This document shows, piece after piece, positions 12,187 through 22,960 of a stretch of DNA of 64,000 nt (positions are counted from its first letter, which is position 1; each line of letters begins with the position of its first letter). The DNA comes from Trachythela sp. YZ-2020 (lineage: Eukaryota > Cnidaria > Anthozoa > Malacalcyonacea > Clavulariidae): NCBI GenBank assembly GCA_016169945.1, contig JADLSH010000231.1:1550001-1614000 (forward strand). Direction: 5' to 3'. The notes beneath the pieces are model-generated. The model was not told where the DNA came from. It did no database searches and saw nothing but the letters and a program-made list of their open reading frames with translations. Position numbers and translations under genes: made by a program.

Positions 12187-12522
12187 GTGAAATGGTGCTT
12201 AATAGTGTACTTAGATTTTGGTGCCGAAATTGTGGTGAAAAAATCTATTTACTTACATGTTTTACAAAGCTTCACGCCACAAGGAAACGTGCAATTATGT
12301 GACGACGAGCCCTGTGGTAGAGAGCAGTGGAATAGGATTTCACGGACATTTTTACTATGTCGAAACGAGACAATTATCGGTGAAAATGGAAGATGTTTCA
12401 GGGTCGTTTTTCAAGATATGAAAATTCTTCCTAATGACATCCCTTACTTTGAAATTGAAGGTATGGTAACTGAGAACTATGGATATTTTGTTGTTGGGAA
12501 CATTAGACAAAAGGGTCTCTAA
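12187..12522 (+). other. Unassigned open frame, 111 codons
   Basis: A frame is open for 111 codons with a composition that could be protein (FTPQGNVQLCDDEPCG, WNRISRTFLL). No family is recognised and no homologous copy is seen elsewhere in the window. It may be a remnant of a repeat-encoded gene or chance. The sequence from 12530 to 13050 shows nothing else that can be supported. Confidence 0.25.
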
Positions 12523-13654
12523 GGATTTCGGATCGGGGAATATTGGAGGCCTTCGAAAGGGCAGTATCTAAGAGATGGATAGGATAACCGCGTTGGACAA
12601 AATGCTGCAAATGCGGCGAAGGCGAAGGAACTGAGAGAAGGGAAGAATAGACCTTTTAGTCTGAACACAGAAGTAACAAGTCTATTGTCATTGATAGATA
12701 CAAGTATATCTAAGAACGATACAATGATCTCACCGATCTTCTTCTGTATTCACTCGAGGTTTTCCCCCTAGCCATTCTACTAACTTCCAGACGAAGGGCC
12801 GTCGCTCCAAACGTCGAAGTTCTTATTGTATTTTTCAGGATGTTTTACACAACAGTCAACCGCAGAATCTTTGCTACACTCTACCAACACCGGCTCCGCA
12901 CTCGAAATGGGAATGTTAATCGGACTAAAAAAGTACAAGGTTAAGTTCTGAAAGAGGAACAACACATGAGTGCAACGCTAACCTTCAATGTCGTTCCCAT
13001 ATCTCAAAATCAAGATCAAGCTAAACATTTCTGGGCGCGTAGGGCACGTCTGATATTCAGTAGACTTTGCGACTCTATTTAATAGGTCAATTATGCACAA
13101 TCTTTGAATTTGAACATCAATTATATTTTTTGGAATATTCTTAAGATACATTGATAATAGAAGAATAGATTCCATCAATTAGAAATATATAGAGTTGCGT
13201 AATATTTTTAGATATATATTTAAATTATATAGATATTTTAGATAAGTTTCCAATTGACATATAGTATTGTTTTATTGTGTCTTAGACTCCAAGAAAAGGT
13301 GCGACGAAAGCCGTGTGACGTAGTTTCAAACGTCGTCAATTTTGGATAGGTCGGATTTTTTGAATTCTGTTTGGTCTGCTATAGCAGTCTAGAACAAAAA
13401 AAAATTGGAGAAGTTATGTATTCTGTTAATTGAACACATGCGACATTTTTTTCGCTTCGCTGATTGGCTGACAAATGTAATGAACAAGATGGCGTAAGCA
13501 AAACTAAGTCAAGGCCAGCTGTAAGAAGTGTAAACAAGGCTAAAGATAACTGTATGTATGATGTGAGAATTATAAGGTTGATCATGCGCGCAGTAGTACA
13601 AAATAGATTTGATTATTTTTAAAAAGATATATAAGTCATTGTTAAGGAAGTAAA

Positions 13655-14623
13655 CTAAGTAGGCGAGGAGACTGTACGAGTGGATGCGTCCACATTAAAA
13701 TGGCCAAAAATTGAGAAAAACAAGTTTTTATACTCCTGTCGTATCTTTCTGTTCGTGGCGTTGTAAACAATCACGTTGAAAAAACTGTTCAGATAACCCA
13801 AGAGCAGTGAGCCAAAATCTATGGCGCGTGGGACATGGGCACTAGAGAACATCTGGACTAACGTTATAAGTGCAATTGGTGACCAACAAAGAAAAAAGAC
13901 AACAATTAATGTGACAATCGTTCTTGTTAGGCGTTTCTTCCTTGGGCGCCTTACCTGAACGCCTGAATCAGATGTAGTATTTAACGTTTTTGCTGTTGAA
14001 GACATTGTTGTTGCTCTTATTATATTTCTACAACTCTCGTCATGAAAACGTATTATCTTTACATAGCAATAACTCATGACTGATAAAGGTCCTAGTAAAC
14101 AAACTGAAATTATAAAGATCGTATACGATTTGCTTGCCGTTCTTTCAAGATCACAGAAACTTTGTCCAGGATCGTATTCATAGTTTCCCCAGCCAAAAAA
14201 CGGTGGCGACAGCAACGCGATAGTTATTCCCCATGTTATACACACACACAGCGCACATTTCCGTCTTGTGTAGGTATTTCCATATGAGGTCCAATGAACT
14301 ATAGCATGATATCGATTTATACTGATCATAGACAATGCCATTAACGAGGCGACGAAACCGAGCGAAGTTATAAAGCCTGACATGAAACAAAATGCCTTCC
14401 CGAGTATCCAATCTTCCGCAATCACTGTCACAATAGTTATAGGCAGATTTACGACGGTCACTAATAAGTCAGCAGCTGCTAGATTTAATATAAATACATT
14501 TCCTTTCGTTTGAAGAGTTCGTACTTTGAAGACGATGTAGAACAGCATGACATTGCCAAACACAGCCACGATAAATACACACACTAGGCAGGTAGCTTCC
14601 ACAATCGTCCAGGCTGAAGCCAT
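13655..14623 (-). CDS. Melatonin-receptor-like class A GPCR, intact copy 3
   Basis: This is an intact 322-residue receptor with NRY, CWSP and NVIVY. The C-terminal half (from TM6 on) is the same as in copies 1 and 2, with QMFSSAHVPRAIDFG and FNVDASTRTV. ICL3 instead carries FHDESCRNIIRATTMSS and VRRPRKK, like the pseudogene at 3050-3693. Two other changes, VAVFGN in TM1 and LAAADLL in TM2, separate it from copies 1 and 2. The pattern is mosaic. It shares the type-1 upstream region with the copy at 161-1129. Confidence 0.9.
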   Translation of the reverse strand: MASAWTIVEATCLVCVFIVAVFGNVMLFYIVFKVRTLQTKGNVFILNLAAADLLVTVVNLPITIVTVIAEDWILGKAFCFMSGFITSLGFVASLMALSMISINRYHAIVHWTSYGNTYTRRKCALCVCITWGITIALLSPPFFGWGNYEYDPGQSFCDLERTASKSYTIFIISVCLLGPLSVMSYCYVKIIRFHDESCRNIIRATTMSSTAKTLNTTSDSGVQVRRPRKKRLTRTIVTLIVVFFLCWSPIALITLVQMFSSAHVPRAIDFGSLLLGYLNSFFNVIVYNATNRKIRQEYKNLFFSIFGHFNVDASTRTVSSPT

Positions 14624-14928
14624 GTAAGATATATTATATTATAAGATAATTGTATTTAGGTATAGCGGCGATAGGATATAATCAGAGAATATTTTAAACT
14701 CCAGTGGTTAGCCGTGAACTTGTGGTTAGTGCGTGTTGTCCACAACCTGACCGAGGAGACAAAGAACTTTACAAAACATATTGAGGAACAGGGCGAGCCA
14801 AGAGCTTTTCGGAAATGGAAAAAGGGTGTTTCACTTCCAATGTGTGGTTAATGGGAAGATTTTGCAAATTTCGATCAAATGAATCAGTTGCTATGATAAC
14901 AAAATGTAAATTTAATAAGCCATTGGAG

Positions 14929-15332
14929 CAGGGCCGGATTAACGTCGCGCGAGGCCCGTGGCAGATTTTCAGCGCGAGGCCCCCAAACCCTCCCCCCTCG
15001 TTATGAAAACCTTTGAATTCAAAGATAGACAAAATTGTTAAATAATTGTTTTCCATTTTATCCGCAAATCACCGCAATTTCGCTGGGGCCAACTTCCAAC
15101 CCTAGGGGCCCTAAATGAGCGAGGTCGCTAAATTCGCGAGGCCCCTAAATTCGCGAGGCATCTAAGTTCGCGAGGCACCTAAAATGGGCGTGTCCCAATA
15201 GAAATGGGCGTGTTCCAATAGAAAATGGGCGTGTTCTCGTAAAAATGGACGTGGCACAGTAAAGCGCGAGGCCCCCATAAGCGCGAGGCCCGCGGCATAT
15301 GCCGCATCTGCCACGTGGTTAAACCGGCCCTG
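14929..15332. mobile_element. hAT-like MITE with 8-bp target duplication
   Basis: The 404-bp element begins CAGGGCCGGATTAAC and ends GGTTAAACCGGCCCTG. It is flanked by CATTGGAG at 14921-14928 and 15333-15340. The sister unit near 1425-1437 has a single CATTAGAGGCATTG, an empty site. The interior carries repeated GCGCGAGGCCC and AATGGGCGTG strings. It has no coding capacity. Confidence 0.9.
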
Positions 15333-16187
15333 CATTGGAGGCATTGAATTAAAGAATATTGGAACGCCTTCCTGATTATCTGAGGATGTACTGAAATATT
15401 TTGAGATTTTCTGAAATATTTTCTGTGAAGCGAAGTCGCTTCACTGGGAAGTGAAGGTAATTTTTTCGCGACATTACTTACTAGTTGTCACGTTCTGCAA
15501 CAGTTATCAAAAGTTTGGCACGCCAGCGGGAGTGAAGGAAAAGGAAGCACCATCTAGCTCTTGCTACGTAAACTAACGCTGTTCTTACTATCCAGAGGTT
15601 TCCGCAGCTAAATGCGGGTGTTAGTTAGCGAAAACTTTTATTCACGAGGAAAAATTATTAACTGTATGTAAAGCAATAGATTGATAAGATAATTTTACAC
15701 CAGACACGAAAGGGTAAAATAAAAAAATTTGGGCATATTTGGGGGATTGTGGCTTTAAGGTGGCTCGATACAGTTTTTTAAAAGATCAGGTGCCTTGCAG
15801 TTCGACGGTCTTGATTTTTGTATTTTTTTGTTTTCTGAAGCAGATACGGAAGTTTTTATATGGTACAATGAAAGATTTTTGCGGTACAAAACCGTACGCA
15901 ACATAGGTCACCAGGTGATATAATGAGATAACAATGCTTTTTATCCAGAAATATCGAAATTATAATGACGTCAGCAAAATACTCGCGAGAAAACATACGC
16001 GCGTGAGCGCGTGACAAGGAAAACAGTACACAGGCAGCATATCTCAATTCTCAACCGTATTTATAATCGAAATGGCGAGACATGAGACAAAGAAGACAAA
16101 TTTTTTATCATTTTAATCGTTATTTTTTAAAAACCTTCTCACTTAATTGAGTAATATGATGGAAATTTATAGTAAGATCTAAAAAAA

Positions 16188-16975
16188 CTACACTGAAGAG
16201 ACAAAATATGAACATATAGCGTTCAAGATTCTTCGTGGTTTTGAAGTTCGCATGGTCGAAGGTGGCAAGCCAAGGACAGCAATGATGCCTTCACATCCAC
16301 CTTGTCTGAATAATGCAACCAGATCTGTGAATGTCATACCACTCTCTGCTATATTATTGGCCATTGACATTCGATTTTGAAACGATCATTACGCTGGTCA
16401 ATGTAAAATTGGACTGAAAGAGAACTCTTCTGAGTGCTTTAACGTCTTCGAGGGCATCGTGTGCTGGAAACGACTGGTCAAATAAGGTCGAATGCACGCA
16501 TCCTAACGAGGCTTTGGAAAATGTATTATCAGACAGCCGAAGCGCAGGATGTTTCTCTTTAAAGATTTGTTTGGCCAAGATTAAACTATCTCCAAAATGA
16601 ACATTCAAACGTTTCAGTTCTGTCATAAACGGTGGAAATGAAGTACGGAGAAGAATCGGGATATCAAAGGTCATCGCATTGTGTCCTACCAGAACAGGTA
16701 TGCGTTCTTTCATTTCTTTGTCGTTTGTACTGACTTTGTTTATATAATTGGTAAACGACACTTGGACTTCGTTTAAACTGCTACTCACCACAGGTTGGCC
16801 TTGATGATAGAGTACTCTTTTCCCCTTTATTTTAAAAATTTCTAGTTTATTCACCTCTGAAGCGTGCTTGCTAACATTACTTTCAGGCATAATGTAACAT
16901 GAAAATTCATTTTGTTCCGCATCATCTATCGCCAACAATTGACAAATTTCTGCTTCTTTTCCCACGGTGGTTGTC
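16188..16975 (-). pseudogene. DEDDh exonuclease tail of a Mutator-like transposase gene
   Basis: This is an RNase T/DnaQ-type 3'-5' exonuclease domain. The first motif is broken by the inserted element (TETTTVGKEAEICQL is left after the lost aspartate). The second motif lies around VLVGHNAMTFD, and the third is HDALEDVKAL near 16440. A frame change near 16360 leads into a C-terminal piece at 16188-16350 (LFRQGGCEGIIAVLG, ending ICSYF). I read it as the 3' part of the gene at 20060-21357 on the same strand, as exonuclease tails are common on such invertebrate transposase-type ORFs. It is not functional as it stands. Confidence 0.65.
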
Positions 16976-18379
16976 TCGGTCCCCCCCCATCCAGAGAGCA
17001 AAGAGATGTCGACAATGACGTCATATCGCCAATGACGTAATGACCGGAAATACCCGCCCACATTCGGAATTAATGATGTACGTTCATGAATTAATTACCC
17101 GCCCACATTCGGAATTAATGATGTACGTTCATGAATTAATTACCCACCCACATGAATTATTAAGTATTCACGTTCAACTACGTGTATCCGGTTTTAATCA
17201 AGATGACGTAATGACATGTTTAGTTATATTTAGTGTGCGTTTCAAATGTACTATACATGCCTATAAAAAAACGAAAATTGATACCCCCACATGAAATACT
17301 TTGATAATAGCCAATAGTGCTTTCCCACTGCCTAAGTTTTATAAAACATCGAGCTGGTTGAGAGGCGTACAATACACAAACAACGGCTCTTTTAAGAGCT
17401 ACCAAATATATTAAAAGAATTAAACGAAACATTCGTTTCATGTTTACATATTTATAATATGCACTGATCACATTTCGCTTAGAGTCAATACCCCCAACAC
17501 ATGGACAGATCAAACATTTATAATACGCATTGATCGCATTTCGCTGAATATCAATACCTTTCGTATGAAATTCTTCGATAATCACTAAGACTATAAAAAT
17601 GTACTATAATCTATATTGTTTCTAATAATAATGCTATATTACAGCAAAGTTTGTTACAATTTCATACAGAGAACAAATTTGAAAGTTAGAAAAAAACTTT
17701 TCTTCATTATCTAGCCAATAGTGATTTCCCAATGCCTAAGTTTTATAATTCTTCGATAATCACACAGCTATCAAGCCAATAGTGATTTCCCACTGCCTAA
17801 GTTTTAGTATAACGCACTTATCTGTGAGATACAAAGGATTTGAATAATTTTTGACAGCTAATTGGAATATAAAATAATGATTTCCGACTTAGCAGCATGA
17901 GTCTAAGTAAAACATTTTGATCTATGCACACATATTTTGTTAGTCAGAAACTCATCCTCAAAATATACACCTAGTTAGCACTGATAAGACCTTTTTATTA
18001 TGACATTTACAAAATCGTCTCTCTCTCTCTCCTTTTGCGATAAAAATGTGGACATGTTTGTGAGGCAGTTATTGCTGATTTTTGCTATAGCGATGTTTAC
18101 TATAGAGGTCTATAGATGCTTACTGATGTTTACTTTGGCATGCTGTGTTCGATGAGCCGTGCGCGCATAAATTTAGGTTGATCTATGCACACATATTTTG
18201 TTAGTCATTGACACTACTCAGTTCACGAATCCTTTAAGGGTGATATCGCCGCATTGTACAAGTTTTTCTAGCTGTATCAATCCTTTTGCATAGCACACAC
18301 ATCCTTCTTGAATTCCATCGCCTTCGTATTTTTCTCATGCGTCTTCGCATTAAGGCTCTTCGCACAAATATACAGTTTT

Positions 18380-18450
18380 TACACACATTGTCCGGGTTTT
18401 ACACTATTTTCCAGCTTAGATCACTTGACGTTTCGTATATTTCTGTATAT
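18380..18450. repeat. Fragment resembling the ends of the 22.7-46.8 kb element
   Basis: CACATTGTCCGGGTTTTACACT is close to CATATTGTCCAGGTTTTACACT at 22890-22911. A further stretch at about 18690-18840 (TTTTTAGAGTAAAATATCG, AATTAACACAACACG) resembles 22745-22870. The core of the long-armed element therefore contains a degraded relative of the terminal region of the other element. Confidence 0.6.
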
Positions 18451-18474
18451 TTCGGGGTTCCCTAGGAGTTCCCT

Positions 18475-18625
18475 CGGGGTTCTCTCGGGATTCTCACATA
18501 TTTAGCGAGTCCCGTAGAAGTGCTCATTTACGGGACCTTTTTGCGGGACATATTTAGCAAGTCCTGTAGAAGTACTCCTTTACGGGACCTTGTTGCGGGA
18601 CATATTTGGCGGGTCCCGACGCCCC
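18475..18625 (+). repeat. Tandem repeat, ~60-bp unit
   Basis: About two and a half units of CATATTTAGCGAGTCCCGTAG followed by TTTACGGGACC and TTGCGGGA are present. Each unit can form a GTCCCGTA/TACGGGAC hairpin. Confidence 0.7.
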
Positions 18626-18845
18626 TTGCGTCCCGTTTGAACGATTTGCTAGCCATCTTTTTGCGGACATAATTTCAGGAACGCAGGGAAATTTTTCAAG
18701 TGGAGGTTCTCATCGAAACCGTAATGATTTTTAGAGTAAAATATCGCTACCGGTACACCGTTTTGGTTGACTGCATGTATAAATTAACACAACACGAATT
18801 AACACTTTAAACAAGTTTATGTATAACAATTTTACAGAAATAACG

Positions 18846-19112
18846 TAGCGACGTCCCGGGGTCCCGTTTGACAAAATGTGCAGGTCTTGCCATGGAACAG
18901 TCTTACGGGACGTCGGGACGCGTTCAGAAGCGTCCCGTAGCGACGTTCTGGGGTCCGTTTGACAAAATGTGTAGGTCTTGCCATGGAACAGTCTTACGGG
19001 ACGTCGGGACGCGCTCAGATGCGTCCCGTAGCGACGTCCCGGGGTTCCGTTTGACAAAATGTATAGGTCTTGCCATGGAACAGTCTTACGGGACGTCGGG
19101 ACGCGTTCAGCA
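18846..19112 (+). repeat. Tandem repeat, three ~90-bp units
   Basis: Three units begin GTAGCGACGT and contain TTTGACAAAATGT, GGTCTTGCCATGGAACAG and TTACGGGACGTCGGGACGCG. Boundaries fall near 18846, 18937 and 19027. Open frames across the repeats on both strands are by-products and are not called. Confidence 0.85.
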
Positions 19113-20059
19113 GCTTATTAGCTGTCAAAAATTATTCAAATCCTTTGTATCTCACAGATAAGTGCGTTATACTAAAACTTAGGCAGTGGGAAATCACTAT
19201 TGGCTTGATAGATGTGTGATTATCGAAGAATTATAAAACTTAGGCATTGGGAAATCACTATTGGCTAGATAATGAAGAAAAGTTTTTTCTAACTTTCAAA
19301 TTTGTTCTCTGTATGAAATTGTAACAAACTTTACTGTAATATAGCAATATTATTAGAAACAATATAGAAACATTTTTATAGTTTTAGTGATTATCGAAGA
19401 ATTTCATACGAAAGGTATTGATATTCAGCGAAATGCGATCAATGCTTATTATAAATGTTTGATCCGTCCATGTGTTGGGGGTATTGACTCTAAGCGAAAT
19501 GTGATCAGTGCATATTATAAATATGTAAACATGAAACGAATGTTTCGTTTAATTCTTTTAATATATTTGGTAGCTCTTAAAAGAGCCGTTGTTTGTGTAT
19601 TGTACGCCTCTCAACCAGTTCGATGTTTTATAAAACTTAGGCAGTGGGAAAGCACTATTGGCTTGATAAATGCGTGATTATCAAAGTATTTCATGTGGGG
19701 GTATCAATTTTCGTTTTTTTATAGGCATGTATAGTACATTTGAAACGCACACTAAATATAACTAAACATGTCATTACGTCATCTTGATTAAAACCGGATA
19801 CACGTAGTTGAACGTGCATACTTAATAATTCATGTGGGTGGGTAATTAATTCATGAACGTACATCATTAATTCCGAATGTGGGCGGGTAATTATAATTCA
19901 TGAACGTACATCATTAATTCCGAATGAGGGCGGGTAATTAATTCATGAACGTACATCATTAATTCCGAATGCGGGCGGGTATTTCCGGTCATTACGTCAT
20001 TGGCGATATGACGTCATTGTCGGCATCTCTTTGTCCTCTGGATGGGGGGGGGGTTACCT

Positions 20060-21357
20060 ACTTGTAAGTTTAGTCCAATGTTACTCTCATATGTTTTCCC
20101 TTCCTTTTTCTCACTCTTGGCAAGCTTTGCACTTTTCTTATTTTTCAATTCATTTCTTCGGCGTTTTACTTCTTTCTTTGCTTTTCTTGCTTTAGCAGTA
20201 GTTGACTTTCTGTCCATTTTGGCAACATAGTCTTCACAAAATTTCCATGGTTCAATGTTTAATCTTTCCAATGTGCTGCTAACATAACCATAGCCAGTGT
20301 TTACTTGAGAAATTGCACATGCTACACGAAAGTCACTACTTTCACTGCCTCCATAGTATCTTGTTTTGGGATTCTTCGTGCCAATAACACTATTCAGTGA
20401 TTCGTTTCTTTGAGAGTTTGCGCATGGAGCAAGTTTTGAAATAACAGTATCTGTACAATACTCTGCAAACAATACTGTTAAACCTTCCTTCAGCTTTTCA
20501 CCAAATAGGTCTTTGCCATGTGGTAGATCTTTGTGTTTGTAGGTTGTCGGGTTATAATTAAATTTGCACCATGTGAATTGCATGAAGTGTGATTGCCAAA
20601 TGCATTTGGGACAATTTGTTTGAGTGATTTCTTTAACTGGACAGGGTTTCCTTTGTTTTGAGCTACACAGTAACTGAAGCATTTAGTTATGTAGTTTATC
20701 ACCTTCTGTGACAATGTTGAGCAGTTGTTGAATTTATGTTCACTGATATTGTACAACCTAGTAGTTAGTGATCTTTTTATATGAGTAATATCAGACCATT
20801 TCTCAACACCAAAGGGCACATTTTGATGCATTTGACACAATGTTGTTGAATCATCATCCCAAATATATATGGTGTATCTGGTGTTAGACTAGGGTGCCTT
20901 GTTTTCCCTTTGCCATTGCAGCTTCATAAAACCTACAGTTTTTGCACCATGCCCAGTTGAGGAATTGTGACCCTTCCCTCTTTTCTGCCATCTCTACAAA
21001 ACCATCTGGAGTCTCACATGTGCTATTATTTTTTTCTTCACAGGTTATTTTTCTACAGCTTTCTTGGACAACAGTCTCAACACAATGACCAACTTCACGT
21101 TCACGAGCTTTGTATGCTTCATGGCTTATTGTGTGTATGTTCATAGTGGAAAGCAGATGGTTGACATGCGTGTGTCCCATCCCAGTGTGTAAACTTCCCA
21201 ATACAACTCTGCTGTTTACATCCATACAAGGTGGCCCACGTTTCCCTGATCTATGTTGAGATGATGTACAAACTTCATTTAGTTGAAAGCAGTTCTGGCA
21301 TAATACATAGAATACACTTCCAAGGCCATACAGTTTTTCTTGTTTGATGTCATCCAA
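20060..21357 (-). pseudogene. Mutator-like transposase-type gene (broken)
   Basis: On the minus strand, three blocks in different frames follow one another. The first is 20884-21357 (KLYGLGSVFYVLCQNCFQLN, HRSGKRGPP, TGMGHTHVNHLLSTMNI). The second is 20490-20840 (MCQMHQNVPFGVEKWSD, HIKRSLTTRLYNISEH). The third is 20060-20682 (RNESLNSVIGTKNPKTRYYG, FRVACAISQVNTGYGYV, then a basic coiled tail). The blocks match my memory of large transposase-type ORFs with Mutator-like domains found in many invertebrates. The central catalytic part between 20840 and 20884 is missing. The 3' exonuclease part is displaced to 16188-16975 by the inserted element. Confidence 0.6.
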
Positions 21358-21359
21358 GG

Positions 21360-22706
21360 ATAATGGATGGACCTGGTTATTATGAAAAGTGTTAATCCTA
21401 ATTTTTCATGACTAGACTTGGTAATCAGTAAATGAGCAAATGCTATGGTTTATTTAGCATCTACTAACATTGTCTGAGTAAATAATGTCCATTTTATTAA
21501 GACAGGAGGAGACTGATATTATTTTTGTAAACCATGGGCAGCTTTGAGAATTTCACCCAAAACTTTGTTATATAAAGGAGTAAATGCAAAAGAATAAGGG
21601 AATTTTAGTTATAGTATTTTTATTATCTAAGATTTATTTATAGTTTGTAAGTTCATACCTTCACCGCAAGCTAAACATTTTGATAATCCTTTTTTCAGTG
21701 TGTCCATATCAACTATTCTCGACCCCATAAGTTGGCTAGTAGTCTATAGAGCATAACAATTATAACTTGTTTTAGACTGGTAAAAATAAAACGTGAAAAT
21801 ACAAAAAAATATTACTTGGTAAAAGAGATTTACTGTTACCTGCTGTTGCCTTTTCGGCCTCTTTAACGTTCTCTTTGACGCATCGTTGTCGTCGTCGCTT
21901 GCCGTCCCGTTTTCGTCATTGCACACCGCCAATTTTCTTTTTCGCTCGTGTATCTTTCCTTTTTTCATTACTGCAACCTTATCTAATTTTCCCCCCACCT
22001 TTCCCGAACTTACAAACCTTCCAATTGTTTGCTATGCTAATGCCGTAAGACAGCTAGTAGCATTAACAAATTCATCACTAATCACTGATGATCTGAAGTG
22101 GAACAGTCATATAGAAAACATTGCATTAAAGGCATCTAAGCGACTGTACTTATTACGGCAGCAGGCTTTCTTGCCGTCCTACTTTTCCTACTTTTTTCAT
22201 ACTCCTACTAGTAGTATTATAGGTACCGACCGAACCTTATTTTTAGGGAGGAGCAGGGGGGAGGCAAGGGGGGAACACATCATTACAAATTCAAACATCG
22301 TTAGCATATGGTTCATTAACATACAGGGAAGCAGCGTCATTAACAGGGGGGAGCAAGGGGGGAGCACATCATTAAAAATTAATCAACATAAACATTAATT
22401 ATGTATTGACGTCATAATGATATGCAAGGCGAGTTTGGGCAAAACAGTCATGTTGAGTTCAGCATATTTTGTGCGCAGCAAAATATGGGTTTGTTGTCGC
22501 GAGATTTATAAGCTCCTTCAATTTCGTATCTAGTGAAGTATTTCTTTCTGAATCGACCAATACTACTTAGTTTACAAAGTTTTCAAGCGTTTATTTAGTA
22601 AAGCCTATACAAGCGAGATTTACAAACATTGTCGTTTTGGCGTTAGAAACATAAATATTTTTATGCATTTGTTGCTAATGTAAACTAAACACACAATAGC
22701 TTCACT
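21360..22706. other. Gene-poor stretch with LINE remnant and G-rich repeats
   Basis: At 22022-22200 there is a second copy of the LINE RT tail (DDLKWNSHIEN, LKASKRLYLL on plus), closely matching 1856-2045. At 22236-22380 a G-rich motif GGGGGGAGCAAGGGGGGAGCACATCATT occurs twice. At 21744-21998 a basic minus-strand frame (KRKLAVCNDENG, KRTLKRPKRQQ) may be an upstream exon of the transposase-type gene; this is uncertain. Nothing else is recognised. Confidence 0.45.
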
Positions 22707-22960
22707 CAAAAGGGCGAAAAAGGAGGTATGGCGAATGCGAAATCGTACTGATTTTAGAGCGAAATATTGGTGTTATAGACAACGCTTTGCTTGGATGCAT
22801 GCCTAAATTAACACAGACACGGATTAACGTTTGTAGCAATATTTTTTTTAAAGTATAACAATTATTTACACAAATATACAGTAATTAAACATATTGTCCA
22901 GGTTTTACACTGTTCTCTAGCTTGGAACGTTTGACTTTGTAAACATTTCCGTCCTCTGTT
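22707..22960 (+). repeat. Left inverted terminal region of the old TIR element
   Basis: This is the reverse complement of about 46555-46810, with roughly 80 percent identity by eye. The inner part includes the coding end of the minus-strand gene (KRSKLENSVKPGQYV). The right-hand copy encodes the same peptide end on the plus strand (KRSKLENSVKAGQYV). The inverted repeat therefore extends into coding sequence. Confidence 0.75.

Larger units (their letters stand above)
16984..20048. mobile_element. 3-kb element with ~0.9-kb inverted arms
   Basis: The left arm (about 16984-17863) and right arm (about 19113-20048) are reverse complements. Both outer ends read poly-C, then ATCCAGAG, AAAGAGATG and AATGACGTCATATCG. 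The arms contain three or more copies of AATTCATGAACGTACATCATTAATT and of a CCAATAGTGATTTCCCA unit. The element interrupts the transposase/exonuclease gene. A clear target duplication was not found because poly-G/C tracts blur the ends. Each arm holds an open frame of about 100 codons with no ATG in the same place (GTG or TTG first). I treat these frames as incidental. No transposase is seen, so it is non-autonomous, of fold-back style. Confidence 0.8.

Noticed and set aside
17220..17585. A roughly 100-codon frame found in both arms of the long-armed element
   Set aside because: It has no ATG at a consistent position and contains a duplicated DNA block. Identity between arms follows from the inverted repeat, not from protein selection.
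18846..19112. Three regularly spaced repeats as a CRISPR array
   Set aside because: Units are directly adjacent with no unique spacers, and the DNA is eukaryotic.
18731..19161. Open frames on both strands in the GTCCCG repeats
   Set aside because: Tandem repeat units without stops create these frames; composition is not protein-like.
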